A stretch of DNA of 63,233 nucleotides from Providencia rustigianii DSM 4541 (GTDB taxonomy: Bacteria; Pseudomonadota; Gammaproteobacteria; Enterobacterales; Enterobacteriaceae), in the NCBI RefSeq assembly GCF_000156395.1, contig NZ_GG703823.1:2637-65869 (forward strand), in the 5' to 3' direction. Numbering within the stretch: the first letter of the stretch is position 1; each line of letters opens with the position of its first letter. The notes under the pieces were generated by a model. The model saw only the letters and a list, made by a program, of their open reading frames with translations, was not told where the DNA came from and searched no databases. Position numbers and translations under genes: made by a program. Below are positions 54,499 to 63,215 of the stretch, in pieces.

Positions 54499-54536
54499 AC
54501 CGTCCCGCCACATTCGCGGGCGGTAAGGATTTTTAT
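54499..54536. terminator. Terminator between the OmpG-like gene and sbp
   Basis: CCG plus CCCGC (54500-54508, with one bulged T) pairs with GCGGG plus CGG (54516-54523); the plus strand continues AAGGATTTTTAT, so it best serves the porin gene. Confidence 0.65.
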
Positions 54537-54560
54537 AAATAGATTTTTTGATCGTGTTTT

Positions 54561-55574
54561 CTAACGACGGATAATTTCATCAAAGACCCCACCATTTGCA
54601 AAATGGGTTGCTTGGGCATTTGTCCATCCACCAAAATCTTTATCCACGGTTAATAATGTCAGCTGAGGGAATTGCTTCTCATATTGTTTAGCGACTTGGG
54701 GATCACGCGGGCGATAATAATTTTTAGCCGCGATTTCTTGCCCCGTAGGGGAATATAAAAATTCTAAATACGCTTGTGCGACTTCGCGATGATCCCGTTT
54801 ATCGACAGTTTTATCAACGACTGCCACTGTGGGCTCTGCTAGAATTGAAATACTCGGCGTAATAATTTCAAACTGACCATTCTCTCCTAGCTCATTAATC
54901 GCTAATAATGCTTCATTTTCCCACGCGATCAGCACATCACCGATACCCCGCTCGACAAAACTGTTTGTCGCTCCCCGCGCTCCCGAATCAAGCACTTCCA
55001 CATTCTGATAAAGCTGCTTAACAAATTGCTTCGCCTTTTCTGGATCTTGCTGGTTTTTATCTAACCCATAACCCCAAGCGGCTAAATAATTCCAACGTGC
55101 TCCTCCCGATGTTTTTGGATTTGGCGTAACTACCGAAACATCTTTGCGAATTAAATCATCCCAATCACGAATATTTTTGGGGTTATCTTTACGTACTAAA
55201 AAAACAATCGTCGACGTGTAAGGCGCGGAGTTGTCCGGCAGTTTAGTGAGCCATCCCGAATTGATTTTGCCGCTTTGGGCAATAGCATCAACATCATAAG
55301 CCAGCGCTAGCGTCACAACGTCAGCTTCTAACCCATTGATCACCGAAGTCGCCTGCTTACCTGAGCCTCCATGGGACTGGCGAACTGTCACCGTATCCCC
55401 AGTTTTGGCTTTCCAGTAATTGCTGAACTCTTGATTATATTGCCGATAAAATTCTCGCGTCGGGTCATAGGAGACATTCAAAATTTGGATATCTTTCGCC
55501 CCTGCCCCTGCGGTGAGTAGTAATAAAGAGAGCCCCATAAGTTGGTATTTTGATACTTGCCAAAAACTTATCAT
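54561..55574 (-). CDS. sbp: Sulfate-binding periplasmic protein Sbp
   Basis: Delivers sulfate to the CysTWA ABC transporter. The 337-residue product has a signal peptide (cleavage after GAGA, about 26), and the mature start [17 protein letters not shown] is typical. [11 protein letters not shown] and [16 protein letters not shown] carry the sulfate-contacting residues. It lies beside pfkA as in E. coli. The CysB-dependent promoter should lie in the 55575-55758 gap but was not pinpointed. Confidence 0.96.
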   Translation of the reverse strand: MISFWQVSKYQLMGLSLLLLTAGAGAKDIQILNVSYDPTREFYRQYNQEFSNYWKAKTGDTVTVRQSHGGSGKQATSVINGLEADVVTLALAYDVDAIAQSGKINSGWLTKLPDNSAPYTSTIVFLVRKDNPKNIRDWDDLIRKDVSVVTPNPKTSGGARWNYLAAWGYGLDKNQQDPEKAKQFVKQLYQNVEVLDSGARGATNSFVERGIGDVLIAWENEALLAINELGENGQFEIITPSISILAEPTVAVVDKTVDKRDHREVAQAYLEFLYSPTGQEIAAKNYYRPRDPQVAKQYEKQFPQLTLLTVDKDFGGWTNAQATHFANGGVFDEIIRR

Positions 55575-55758
55575 CGCCTATTTCTCCGTTGATTGATCAC
55601 CGGATCAGGCTGACAGATAGCATTCATGACGGGAAATACCGAAAAGGCAAAACTTATACAGAAGAGGAATATACTGAATAATACGAAAGAGAATCATCGC
55701 TGATATGATAGGCGCGCAGCCTACCATACCAGTGAGATTTGCAATAACAGAGAGTCAA

Positions 55759-56736
55759 TTAGTACAGTTTTTTCGCTGTTTCCAACCAATCTTTCTTAAA
55801 GACACGTTTCATGTTCATGACCGCATCAACGATATCGTGGTGCACTAATTTTTCATTTTGGATACCAACACAACGTCCACCATAACCTTCCAGCAGCAGT
55901 TGGATAGAATAAGCACCCATACGAGAAGCCAAAATACGGTCATAAGCCACTGGCGAACCGCCACGTTGAATATGTCCTAAAACTGTGGCACGGGTTTCAT
56001 GGTGAGTTTCTGCTTCAATATACTTAGCCAATTCATCCACATCGCAAACATGCTCAGTAATCGCTACAATCGCATGGCGCTTGCCTTTTTCGATACCGCG
56101 CTTAATTTCAGCCAGTAGTTCTTCACGATTAAACGGTGTTTCTTGTTCTGGCAGAACAATAAATTCACAGCCGCCCGCAATTGCCGCAGACAGAGTTAAG
56201 TCACCGCAATAGCGCCCCATGACTTCAACAATGGAAATTCGCTTATGGGAAGTGGAGGTATCGCGCAGGCGATCAATGGCCTCAACGACGGTTTCTAATG
56301 CCGTAAAGTAACCAATCGTGTAGTCGGTACCCGCCACATCGTTATCGATTGTGCCTGGTAGACCGATACATGGGAAGCCTAATTCAGTCAGGCACTTAGC
56401 ACCTAAATAGGAACCGTCACCGCCGATCACGACTAAAGCATCAATATGGTTTTTCTTCAGATTTTCGACCGCGACAGCACGGACTTTCTCATCACGGAAT
56501 TGAGGAAAACGTGCAGAACCTAAGAATGTGCCGCCACGGTTAATCATATCCGATACGCTATATCGGTCTAATTGCTTCATGCGGTTTTCATACAGACCTA
56601 GATATCCGTCAAAAATACCCATGACTTCTAAGCCTTCAGCTAGAGCTGCACGCACTACGCCGCGGATCGCAGCGTTCATACCGGGTGCATCTCCACCACT
56701 CGTTAAAACCCCAATTCTTTTAATCTGCTTGACCAT
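55759..56736 (-). CDS. pfkA: 6-phosphofructokinase I PfkA
   Basis: Committed step of glycolysis. The 325-residue product has the ATP loop [16 protein letters not shown] (11-26), [16 protein letters not shown], the catalytic GTIDND block with the general-base aspartate, and [18 protein letters not shown] [13 protein letters not shown]. It is five residues longer than E. coli PfkA, with extra residues at the N-terminus and around residue 195. It is upstream of sbp on the same strand, with a 184-base gap. Confidence 0.97.
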   Translation of the reverse strand: MVKQIKRIGVLTSGGDAPGMNAAIRGVVRAALAEGLEVMGIFDGYLGLYENRMKQLDRYSVSDMINRGGTFLGSARFPQFRDEKVRAVAVENLKKNHIDALVVIGGDGSYLGAKCLTELGFPCIGLPGTIDNDVAGTDYTIGYFTALETVVEAIDRLRDTSTSHKRISIVEVMGRYCGDLTLSAAIAGGCEFIVLPEQETPFNREELLAEIKRGIEKGKRHAIVAITEHVCDVDELAKYIEAETHHETRATVLGHIQRGGSPVAYDRILASRMGAYSIQLLLEGYGGRCVGIQNEKLVHHDIVDAVMNMKRVFKKDWLETAKKLY

Positions 56737-57503
56737 GATGACCTCTGATTAATGAACATAAATTGCAAATCTATGAGAAAACCGATTTCAATACACTTTC
56801 TAAGCTCAAATCACCCTCGAAGCTTATTGCTGAATTGATTCACCTAACCAAATAATACGACAGAGCAGGGATTATGCATTCGTTTTCTCATCAACTTTTA
56901 TGTTTTCTTGTGATCTCGATTACATAATTTTAGCTCATGCCGCCACAGATTGAAAAAATATGACGGTTAAATTTTGATGAATCGACCCAAACAACCTGCT
57001 TACTTCGGAGCAAAAATTAAGTCTCGATGATAGCACCATAATCAATTCAATACCGTATTCCTACTGAAAAGAAAGCGCGTTATGAAATAATTTGCCTATT
57101 TTATAAATTTTTTTTGTTATTTTATGCCCTTATTTAGAATAAGGATAAACCTTAAAGTAAATTAGCATACTCGCATGATTATAAAGAAAAAAACACCCAA
57201 CACATCCATTCACTGAGCTGCGTATTTCACAGAGAAAATTGAATGATATCCATGTACTAGAACGCCAGATGGCTAAAATAATAGTTGCGTAAATTTCGAT
57301 GGCATGAGTTAATAGCGTCATCGGTTTGCAAGACAGACCTTATGAAAGCAGTTTTAGTAAAGCAGCCTCAGTTACGCAGTGTTATCTTCTGATTACTCTT
57401 CTTCATGAGCCTCCTCCTAGTGCCTAAGTAAGTCCCGCTCTTGAACAGATACTGTTCGCCACATATTGTGGCTTAAAAAAAATAAATTTAGAAGGTAATA
57501 TCT
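56737..57503. other. Long intergenic region between pfkA and the cold-shock gene
   Basis: 767 bases. The left part should hold the leftward pfkA promoter. The right part (about 57330-57503) should be the 5' leader of the cold-shock gene, including two small hairpins: GAACAG/CTGTTC (57443-57457) and GCCAC/GTGGC (57458-57472). A short minus-strand frame at 57130-57321 has no support. Confidence 0.5.
57443..57472 (+). promoter_or_regulatory. Adjacent hairpins in the cold-shock gene leader
   Basis: GAACAG-ATA-CTGTTC (57443-57457) is directly followed by GCCAC-ATATT-GTGGC (57458-57472), then an A/T-rich single-stranded stretch with the GAAGG ribosome site. Structured leaders control CspA-family translation with temperature. 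Confidence 0.5.
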
Positions 57504-57716
57504 ATGTCTAACAAAATGACTGGTTTAGTAAAATGGTTTAACTCTGATAAAGGTTTCGGTTTTATCTCTCCTACAGATGGCAGCAAAGACGTATTCGTCC
57601 ATTTCTCTGCAATCCAGAGCGACAACTTCCGTACTCTTGATGAAGGCCAAAAAGTTGAGTTCACTATTGAGAACGGCGCTAAAGGCCCAGCAGCTGCGAA
57701 CGTAGTTGCAATCTAA
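57504..57716 (+). CDS. CspA-family cold shock protein
   Basis: 70-residue single OB-fold RNA chaperone. RNP1 KGFGFI (about 17-22) and RNP2 VFVHFS (about 31-36) are intact, and the start [13 protein letters not shown] and end [10 protein letters not shown] are typical of CspA/CspC/CspE. The paralogue cannot be fixed from sequence alone. The long structured leader suggests cold induction. It is monocistronic with a strong terminator. Confidence 0.94.
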   Translation: MSNKMTGLVKWFNSDKGFGFISPTDGSKDVFVHFSAIQSDNFRTLDEGQKVEFTIENGAKGPAAANVVAI

Positions 57717-57792
57717 TTTCTCTGAATATCTCAGACCTGCGATAACGAAGACGGCAATAGCCAGAGTAGTCAGACACTGAGATGAACAGAAT

Positions 57793-57820
57793 AAAAAAGC
57801 ACCGAAAGGTGCTTTTTTTA
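57793..57820. terminator. Terminator after the cold-shock gene
   Basis: AGCACC (57798-57803) with GGTGCT (57808-57813), GAAA tetraloop, an A-run before and an eight-T run after. It also faces the end of the leftward cdsA-like gene. Confidence 0.92.
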
Positions 57821-57845
57821 CATCTGAACTATTTGTAACACCGGA

Positions 57846-58790
57846 TTAGGTATAAAAATAACGGGTTAAATGGAAGAAAATTGGTGCTGCAAAACACAGG
57901 GAATCAATTCTATCTAACATACCCCCATGTCCTTCAATAATGGCACCGAAATCTTTAATCCCACTATCGCGCTTAATCGCCGACATACACAGCCCGCCCA
58001 CAAAGCCCATCAACGTAATCGCCAAAGACATCAGCCCAGCCGCCCACCAACTAAATGGCGTCACCCAATATAAGCAAATCCCAATCAGTACTGAGGTTAA
58101 AATCCCTCCCACAAAACCTTCTACGGTTTTATTCGGGCTAAGCTTCGGCACAATTGGACGTTTACCCAACAGTTTGCCAAACACATATTGCAGCACATCC
58201 GAAATCTGGGTGATCACAATCAGGAACAGTAATAACTTAACGTTTTCCCCTTGGTAGCCTTCAATGTTCAGCATTAATAGCGCCGGAACATGGCTTAAGC
58301 AGAAAACGGTGACCAACATTCCCCACTGAATTTTGGCGGTACGTTCAAGAAAATGAACCGTATCCCCCGCCAAGGCAATACGAGTTGGTAAAAATAAGAA
58401 CACAAAAACGGGAACAAAAATCGAAAATAGCCCATACCACTCAACCCCAACCAGCACATATTGCAGCGGGATAAACACAAAGAAACACCAAAATAGCGCT
58501 TCATGGTCACTGCGGCGAGTGGGTGTTAAAGTGATAAACTCCCGTAAAGCGAAAAATGAGATCAGTGCAAACAAAATCACTACCCCGATATTACCGATCA
58601 CCACCGCCAATACGCAGATAATGCACATCACCCACCAGGCGCGAATACGGGCGTTCAGATTATCAATCGTCGGGTTACTTTTTTCTCCAGAATAGCGATA
58701 CGCTAAGATGCCTCCGATGACACTGGCGACAATCAAAATACCAAATACTCCAGATAATAAGAGGGCTAATTCACCGTCCCAAATACTCAT
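57846..58790 (-). CDS. CdsA-family phosphatidate cytidylyltransferase (YnbB-like)
   Basis: Makes CDP-diacylglycerol from phosphatidic acid. The 314-residue product has about eight membrane helices and the full C-terminal family signature, SAIKRDSGIKDFG followed by EGHGGMLDRIDS (about 272-300). It is more similar in layout to the accessory YnbB than to the essential CdsA, which lies by other genes in E. coli. Its start overlaps the stop of the upstream acyltransferase gene by four bases, so the two are translationally coupled. Confidence 0.87.
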   Translation of the reverse strand: MSIWDGELALLLSGVFGILIVASVIGGILAYRYSGEKSNPTIDNLNARIRAWWVMCIICVLAVVIGNIGVVILFALISFFALREFITLTPTRRSDHEALFWCFFVFIPLQYVLVGVEWYGLFSIFVPVFVFLFLPTRIALAGDTVHFLERTAKIQWGMLVTVFCLSHVPALLMLNIEGYQGENVKLLLFLIVITQISDVLQYVFGKLLGKRPIVPKLSPNKTVEGFVGGILTSVLIGICLYWVTPFSWWAAGLMSLAITLMGFVGGLCMSAIKRDSGIKDFGAIIEGHGGMLDRIDSLCFAAPIFFHLTRYFYT

Positions 58791-59428
58791 GGCATCATCT
58801 CCTCAAGGGCGGCTTTTGCGCGTTGTAAAAAATCAGATTTACTTTCATCTTCTGCCAAAGGCATTAATGGTTTCCCTACCGTTGCCGAACAAATCACGGG
58901 GACCACTAATTTAGTGCCTTTGGGTAACACGCGATTTAAATTCTCTAAATACACCGGCACCACTTCCACATTCGGATATTTTTTCGCTAAATGGTAGATG
59001 CCACTTTTAAAGTCTCCGAGTTCATCGCCATCTCCTCGAGTTCCTTCCGGAAATAAAATCAGCGAATGCCCTTTTTCTAATACCAATTCTAATGGCTCTA
59101 ATACTGACTCTTTTGCCGGCTTATCACCCTTTCTGTCGATTAATACCGCCCGAAATACCTTATTGACGAGGTAACGACGAAACGGCGTTTTATCCCAATA
59201 ATCCTTGGCGGCAACTGGATGAACAAAGTGGCGCATTAAAGGGGGAAGACCCGACCAAATAACCAATCCGTCGAGGTGGCTTGAATGATTTGCGTAATAA
59301 ATGCGTGACGTAGTGGATGCTTGGCAACCAACCCAACGGGTTCGAACCCCAGTTAATAAACGGCAGGTTCCAGACAACAGCATTCCCATTCCTTTCGCCA
59401 GTAGAGAAACTCGCTGTGTTTTTTCCAT
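58787..59428 (-). CDS. PlsC-family 1-acylglycerol-3-phosphate acyltransferase
   Basis: The 213-residue product has the acyltransferase motif I NHSSHLD (about 47-53) and motif III FPEGTRG (about 125-131), plus the IV block VVPVYLENL. It is likely to make phosphatidic acid that the next gene converts to CDP-diacylglycerol. ATGA overlap with the downstream cdsA-like gene supports a two-step phospholipid operon. It is not the main plsC by context; substrate preference unknown. Confidence 0.85.
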   Translation of the reverse strand: MEKTQRVSLLAKGMGMLLSGTCRLLTGVRTRWVGCQASTTSRIYYANHSSHLDGLVIWSGLPPLMRHFVHPVAAKDYWDKTPFRRYLVNKVFRAVLIDRKGDKPAKESVLEPLELVLEKGHSLILFPEGTRGDGDELGDFKSGIYHLAKKYPNVEVVPVYLENLNRVLPKGTKLVVPVICSATVGKPLMPLAEDESKSDFLQRAKAALEEMMP

Positions 59429-59594
59429 CTTTTTTCCTTGCTATCTTATCGATAATAAATAAAGCAATGATAAAAATTCTAAAAGGTATTTGCTGAATAA
59501 GATAAGTAGCTATCGAGAAGAGTACAACCGGATAAGTTCTGATTTTAGTTTTTAATTAATCGTTTCAGAAAATCGCCAGAAAATAGGTAAAAAA

Positions 59595-59618
59595 ATGGGG
59601 AAGCAAACACTTCCCCAT
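59595..59618 (-). terminator. Terminator after loiP
   Basis: Perfect 9-bp stem ATGGGGAAG (59595-59603) with CTTCCCCAT (59610-59618). The minus strand continues with TTTTTTTACC. Confidence 0.85.
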
Positions 59619-59639
59619 CATTCTTTTTAAGATAAAAAA

Positions 59640-60395
59640 TTATTTTTTATCTGCCGCAATACGTTCACGGATATGTTCTGCACGTTCAGCTGACGGTGGG
59701 TGAGAATCGAACATGCTAGTTTCTTGGCTACCCATTTTGGACAGTTTTTCAAAACCAGTCACTAAGCCCGCAGTGCTAACACCACGTTTTTTCAGCAGAT
59801 CATAAGAAAAATCATCCGCTTGGCTTTCTTGGTGTTGAGAGAATTGGGAGTTAACCAGTTTTTCACCTAAAGCGGCCACTTGCGAGGAGCTTAATTGCTG
59901 CACCGCGCTATTACCAGATGCTGCTACCGCAGTTCGAGCGGCAACCGTTGCGTAAGCGACTTGCATAGCTTTGCGAGTGTGGCCCAATGCAACGTGGCCC
60001 ATTTCGTGACCCAGAACGCCTTCAACTTCGTTGTCGTTCATGACATCCATCAGACCGCTGTAAACACGAACACAGCCATTCGCCATTGCCCATGCGTTCA
60101 CATCTTCAGTCAGATAAACTTTGTAATTCACTGGGTTACCATCAACTTCGCTTCCCAGTGCTTTTGAGATTTTGCTTAAACGTTGAGCGTATTTGCTTGA
60201 TGCAGGCGCAATTTTGTTCTGTGCGTCCATTTCTTTACAAGCTTCATCGCTGAATTTTTTAACATCGGCATCCGATAGGGATGCTGCTTGGAATAACTGC
60301 ATGCCTGAATTGGTCAGCATCCCCGTGTCCATGTTTTTACAGCCCGTTAAGATGACCGCAGAAACTGCAACTGCAACAAGCGCCTTCATTTTCAT
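59640..60395 (-). CDS. loiP: M48 metallopeptidase LoiP (outer-membrane lipoprotein)
   Basis: Zinc endopeptidase that cleaves between aromatic residues and is linked to envelope stress. The 251-residue product has a lipoprotein signal with lipobox LTGC (Cys about 19), the HEMGH zinc motif (about 134-138), and the downstream glutamate ligand region QESQADDFSYDLL. It aligns along its full length with E. coli LoiP (YggG). It is monocistronic between terminators; in E. coli it lies elsewhere. Confidence 0.93.
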   Translation of the reverse strand: MKMKALVAVAVSAVILTGCKNMDTGMLTNSGMQLFQAASLSDADVKKFSDEACKEMDAQNKIAPASSKYAQRLSKISKALGSEVDGNPVNYKVYLTEDVNAWAMANGCVRVYSGLMDVMNDNEVEGVLGHEMGHVALGHTRKAMQVAYATVAARTAVAASGNSAVQQLSSSQVAALGEKLVNSQFSQHQESQADDFSYDLLKKRGVSTAGLVTGFEKLSKMGSQETSMFDSHPPSAERAEHIRERIAADKK

Positions 60396-60617
60396 ATTTT
60401 TCTAATCCTTGGAGGAAATACACATATAAAGAGACAATAGTCTCAGGCTAGGGATTCTGTTGAAAATAACAATAAGAATAAAGCCATAAATATCTATTTT
60501 ATGAATTTGATAACAATTCCATCCAAAGAGTAAAATTATCAGAATTATCCACTAAACAACCAGACGTATTTTGATATGTCGACAATACACAAAATTCACT
60601 TTGTATTTTTTGTAGCG

Positions 60618-61199
60618 TTATCTTTCAAATAATTCAATCACACAAAAATCCCCATGATTTTCGGGAGCAGCAATATAACCCCATGGCGTAGTATCTTTTT
60701 TCACCAATAACGTTTCAAAATCATTAAGTTGATACGGTCGTTCTTCCACTTGGAGATTTAATTTCCCCTGTAAATTAAAGACAATCACTTGGCTAGCATG
60801 ACTGACCCATGAAGTTGTTGATGGGGTATCAATCCATTGTAAGCGGGCTAAATATTTTTCAGGGTTGTAAATCAGGTTAAAATCACGGATTGCCTCTTCA
60901 AGCAGTTCCGCATACACCTCGCTTTCACCGTCAAAGGCATGAAATTGTTTTTGTAATAAACGAATCTGTGGATTTTTGTCGATCTGTAGAGTTAATCCAG
61001 TCCCCTCCAATACACCAATAATGCGGCGTTTGTTCGGAAAATAGGAAAAGCTGCCCGCAGATTTCACATCCGCAATAGACACTCGCCAGTCAAAGTTTTC
61101 CAACCCTTCACCATGGCTTCGCGCCACTTCGAGAGTAAATCCCAGCCCATTTTTCCACGGCATTTTTTTATAATCTTGGTTGGTTAACACTTGGATCAT
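60618..61199 (-). CDS. HutD/Ves-family cupin protein
   Basis: The 193-residue cupin-like protein has the family N-terminus MPWKNGLGFTLEVA, the block DWRVSIADVKSAGSFS, and FPNKRRIIGVLEGTGL. E. coli Ves was tied to cold-induced lipid or quercetin-related functions, and HutD to histidine use, but neither role is firm. No hut genes are near. The ATG at 61199 follows AGGAAG; the TTG at 61205 is too close to the ribosome site. It is monocistronic. Confidence 0.85.
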   Translation of the reverse strand: MIQVLTNQDYKKMPWKNGLGFTLEVARSHGEGLENFDWRVSIADVKSAGSFSYFPNKRRIIGVLEGTGLTLQIDKNPQIRLLQKQFHAFDGESEVYAELLEEAIRDFNLIYNPEKYLARLQWIDTPSTTSWVSHASQVIVFNLQGKLNLQVEERPYQLNDFETLLVKKDTTPWGYIAAPENHGDFCVIELFER

Positions 61200-61321
61200 G
61201 AGCAATGCTTCCTTTATGTAGAGAGAAAAGTCAGTGTGGGAATTTAAGAGAATACTACGCGGGAAATAAATGTATAGACAACATCTGGTCCAAATAAAAA
61301 TTAGCGATTGAAAGCGGATAA

Positions 61322-61609
61322 TTACAGCGCCCTTTTAAACTGTAATTTGAATCCAAGAGAATGGACGATTTTCATAATCGTTGTAAACGTTGGATTTCCC
61401 TGACCAGACAACGCTTTATATAAGCCTTCTCGACTCATCCCAACATCTTTAGCCAGCTGAGTCATATTTCTCGCTCTAGCAATATCACCTAACGCTGACA
61501 GTATTAATGCGGGATCGCCTTCTTCAAGTATTTCATTCAAATATAATTGGATTTCTTCTTCGCTCGCCAGATGCTCAGCGATGTCATATTCTTTTATTTT
61601 TATACTCAT
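61322..61609 (-). CDS. Putative antitoxin, HTH addiction-module type
   Basis: The 95-residue product has an N-terminal acidic helical part (EEEIQLYLNEILEEGDP) and a Xre-like helix-turn-helix (MTQLAKDVGMSREGLYKALSG, about 49-69, shown in part: QLAKDVGMSREGLYKAL). It resembles the antidote half of HI1419/HI1420-type modules. Its start overlaps the toxin stop by four bases (61606-61609), so the toxin gene comes first and the two are coupled. It probably binds the palindromes upstream of the operon. Confidence 0.88.
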   Translation of the reverse strand: MSIKIKEYDIAEHLASEEEIQLYLNEILEEGDPALILSALGDIARARNMTQLAKDVGMSREGLYKALSGQGNPTFTTIMKIVHSLGFKLQFKRAL

Positions 61610-61908
61610 AGGTCACCTTCAATTTCACGAAAAATTTGCTTAGCTCGGTCGATATCTTTCTGCTGTGTCGATTTACTTCCCCCATTAATTAACAATACTA
61701 TCGTATTCTCTACTTTTTTTAAGTAGACCCTATACCCTTTTCCTTCATGAATTTTTAGTTCTGAAAATCCTTCACCAATGGATTCAACATCACCAAAGTT
61801 ACCATTTTTTAAGCGGCGAATTCTTACCTGTATTTTTGTTTTTGCTCTTATATCTTTAAGTTCATGCATCCATTTATCAAAAATATCGGTCGTAAATACC
61901 GTCAACAT
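61606..61908 (-). CDS. Putative toxin, RelE/ParE-like (Gp49 family)
   Basis: 100 residues with the layout of phage-derived Gp49/HI1419 toxins: FDKWMHELKDIRAKTKIQVRI, FGDVESIGEGFSELKIHEGKGYRVY, and VLLINGGSKSTQQKDIDRAKQ (each given in part in usual positions 10-90). The conserved GYRVYL and LLINGGSKSTQ blocks indicate an mRNA interferase fold. It is first in a two-gene operon with its antitoxin, next to the prophage edge, which fits mobile DNA. Activity is inferred. Confidence 0.87.
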   Translation of the reverse strand: MLTVFTTDIFDKWMHELKDIRAKTKIQVRIRRLKNGNFGDVESIGEGFSELKIHEGKGYRVYLKKVENTIVLLINGGSKSTQQKDIDRAKQIFREIEGDL

Positions 61909-61929
61909 AGAACCTCCATATTCTCTGCG

Positions 61930-61972
61930 GTTAACTATAATCTACGAACTAAAAATGTCAACTATAGTTAAC
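61930..61972 (-). promoter_or_regulatory. Toxin-antitoxin promoter with overlapping operators
   Basis: On the minus strand, -35 TTGACA (61956-61961, perfect), a 16-base spacer and -10 TATAGT (61934-61939). A near-perfect palindrome GTCAACTATAGTTAAC (61957-61972) covers the -35, and the half-site GTTAACTATA (61930-61939) covers the -10. The layout suits cooperative repression by the antitoxin. Confidence 0.75.
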
Positions 61973-61996
61973 ATAAACGTTTTCAAAACAAAAAAA

Positions 61997-62013
61997 AGCC
62001 CCTAAAAGGGGCT
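61997..62013 (-). terminator. Terminator at the host-prophage boundary
   Basis: AGCCCCT (61997-62003) with AGGGGCT (62007-62013). The minus strand continues with eight T's, so it stops leftward transcription before the toxin-antitoxin promoter. Confidence 0.75.
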
Positions 62014-62019
62014 ATAAAA

Positions 62020-62110
62020 GACAGGGATGGTGTTCATTATATAGGCGTAATACATTGTTATATAAAGCCTTATGCTAACCACCGTCCATTGTCCGTCCAC
62101 ATCGACCATT
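62020..62110. other. Candidate prophage attachment region
   Basis: The stretch between the toxin-antitoxin promoter and the first prophage gene has no gene. It contains two direct copies of CCGTCCA (62082-62088 and 62093-62099) spaced 11 bp, like integrase arm-type sites. In P2 the att site lies directly beyond ogr, so the host boundary should be in or near this region; the core sequence cannot be fixed without the other end. Confidence 0.5.
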
Positions 62111-62121
62111 ATTGACCAATT

Positions 62122-62143
62122 AGCCCCTCTTTTTTGAGGGGCT
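62122..62143 (+). terminator. Hairpin upstream of the prophage-edge gene
   Basis: AGCCCCTC (62122-62129) with GAGGGGCT (62136-62143) around a T6 loop, then TTACTT. It insulates the downstream gene. Confidence 0.65.
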
Positions 62144-62196
62144 TTACTTATCCTCAAAACCGGACTCTAATCTAACTCCAATTAAAAGGAGGACAT

Positions 62197-62967
62197 ATGG
62201 ACATTCTATTTTTTATTCTCACTTTCATTGCCTTGATTGCTTTTATTGTCGGCTTGATAAAACCCAAATTTGTACTCATGCACAATAGAACAAAATCTTC
62301 TCTTGTATACTCAGTAACCTTTCTTATTTTACTGTCCATATTTATCGCTTTTATCCCCTCTTCTGATACAGAAAAACAAATTGGAAACCAGATATCTATA
62401 GACGAACAAAAACAAACCCAGCCACAAAATAAGCAAGCCACACAAAATCAATCAGAGGTACTTCCCGTGACACAAGAAAACAATGAACTTTGTACAAAAG
62501 AAAATGAGGTTTACCCAAATTTCGCAGCTGCAATGACTTACTTTAATGACTACACAGAAGAAGAGCATACCCTTAACATTATCAGTGAAAAGCCATTAAA
62601 CGTTGTAATATCTCCGCAAGCTGTTGATGATGATTTTCCCGATGTGAAGGATTTTATTGCCAAAAGAGCTATTATCTATGGTATTTATCGCGCCTTTATC
62701 AATACGCCAAATGATAAAGTTACAGTAACCTCATACCTTGTCTATTCTGATGGTAAGAAACTCAAAAATAGCCCTGAATACACAACGACCATTACCAAAC
62801 AACAAGCACTAGATATTGTTAAAAAATATATCCCAATAAACTCATTAAGCGAATTAACGGATAATAACTGCTCATTTACTATGCAGTTTAATGAACTACG
62901 CTTTGATGACCACAACAAAAAAGGCTTTTATAATTTCTTTGAAGAATTAATAAACGCTAGTAAATAA
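62197..62967 (+). CDS. Prophage-edge membrane protein of unknown function (possible cargo gene)
   Basis: Not recognised. The 256-residue product has two N-terminal membrane helices (about 2-22 and 38-53), a Gln-rich linker (about 65-90) and a soluble domain with a strand-rich start (HTLNIISEKPLNVVIS) and the helix TKQQALDIVKKY. Topology predicts most of the protein outside the cytoplasm. It has a very strong ribosome site (AAAAGGAGG) and is bracketed by hairpins at 62122 and 62973, so it is an independent unit convergent with ogr. Lysogenic-conversion or superinfection-exclusion functions are common for such genes, but this is inference. Confidence 0.78.
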   Translation: MDILFFILTFIALIAFIVGLIKPKFVLMHNRTKSSLVYSVTFLILLSIFIAFIPSSDTEKQIGNQISIDEQKQTQPQNKQATQNQSEVLPVTQENNELCTKENEVYPNFAAAMTYFNDYTEEEHTLNIISEKPLNVVISPQAVDDDFPDVKDFIAKRAIIYGIYRAFINTPNDKVTVTSYLVYSDGKKLKNSPEYTTTITKQQALDIVKKYIPINSLSELTDNNCSFTMQFNELRFDDHNKKGFYNFFEELINASK

Positions 62968-62972
62968 TTCTT

Positions 62973-62999
62973 TGCCCCTCACATTGAGGGGCATATTTT
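62973..62999 (+). terminator. Terminator after the prophage-edge gene
   Basis: TGCCCCTC (62973-62980) with GAGGGGCA (62986-62993), loop ACATT, followed by TATTTTTT. It is shared with the convergent ogr gene. Confidence 0.88.
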
Positions 63000-63215
63000 T
63001 TATAATGACAAAGAGGCTTGCTGATATTTATTAGGGTGGGGGTTTACAGCTTCTACAAGTTTAGGTTTAACTACAAATCTTGATACTGATTCATGGCTCA
63101 CAAACGTTGCACCACAATTAATATTCTGGCACTGGTTATAACGTTCTTTGGTTTCTTTTGAGACTTGCTGAGAACTACGAGTATGAGCTGCGTAACCACA
63201 AAGAGGACAATTCAT
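63000..63215 (-). CDS. ogr: P2-like late-gene activator Ogr/Delta
   Basis: 71-residue zinc-binding activator of phage late promoters. CPLC (C3, C6) and the later CQNINC form the zinc site, and AAHTRSSQQVSKETKERY and ATFVSHESVSRFVVKP align with P2 Ogr. In P2 this gene is the last before attP, so the rest of a P2-like prophage (D, U, T and other tail genes) should lie just to the right. Its start is close to the window edge but complete. Confidence 0.94.
   Translation of the reverse strand: MNCPLCGYAAHTRSSQQVSKETKERYNQCQNINCGATFVSHESVSRFVVKPKLVEAVNPHPNKYQQASLSL

Noticed and set aside
57130..57321. 63-codon minus-strand frame between pfkA and the cold-shock gene
   Set aside because: No ribosome site and a random-looking composition.
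62082..62099. CRISPR-like repeat
   Set aside because: Only two 7-base copies with no spacer structure; arm-type integrase sites are a better reading.
62172..62441. 89-codon minus-strand frame overlapping the prophage-edge gene
   Set aside because: It is antisense to a better-supported gene that has a strong ribosome site.
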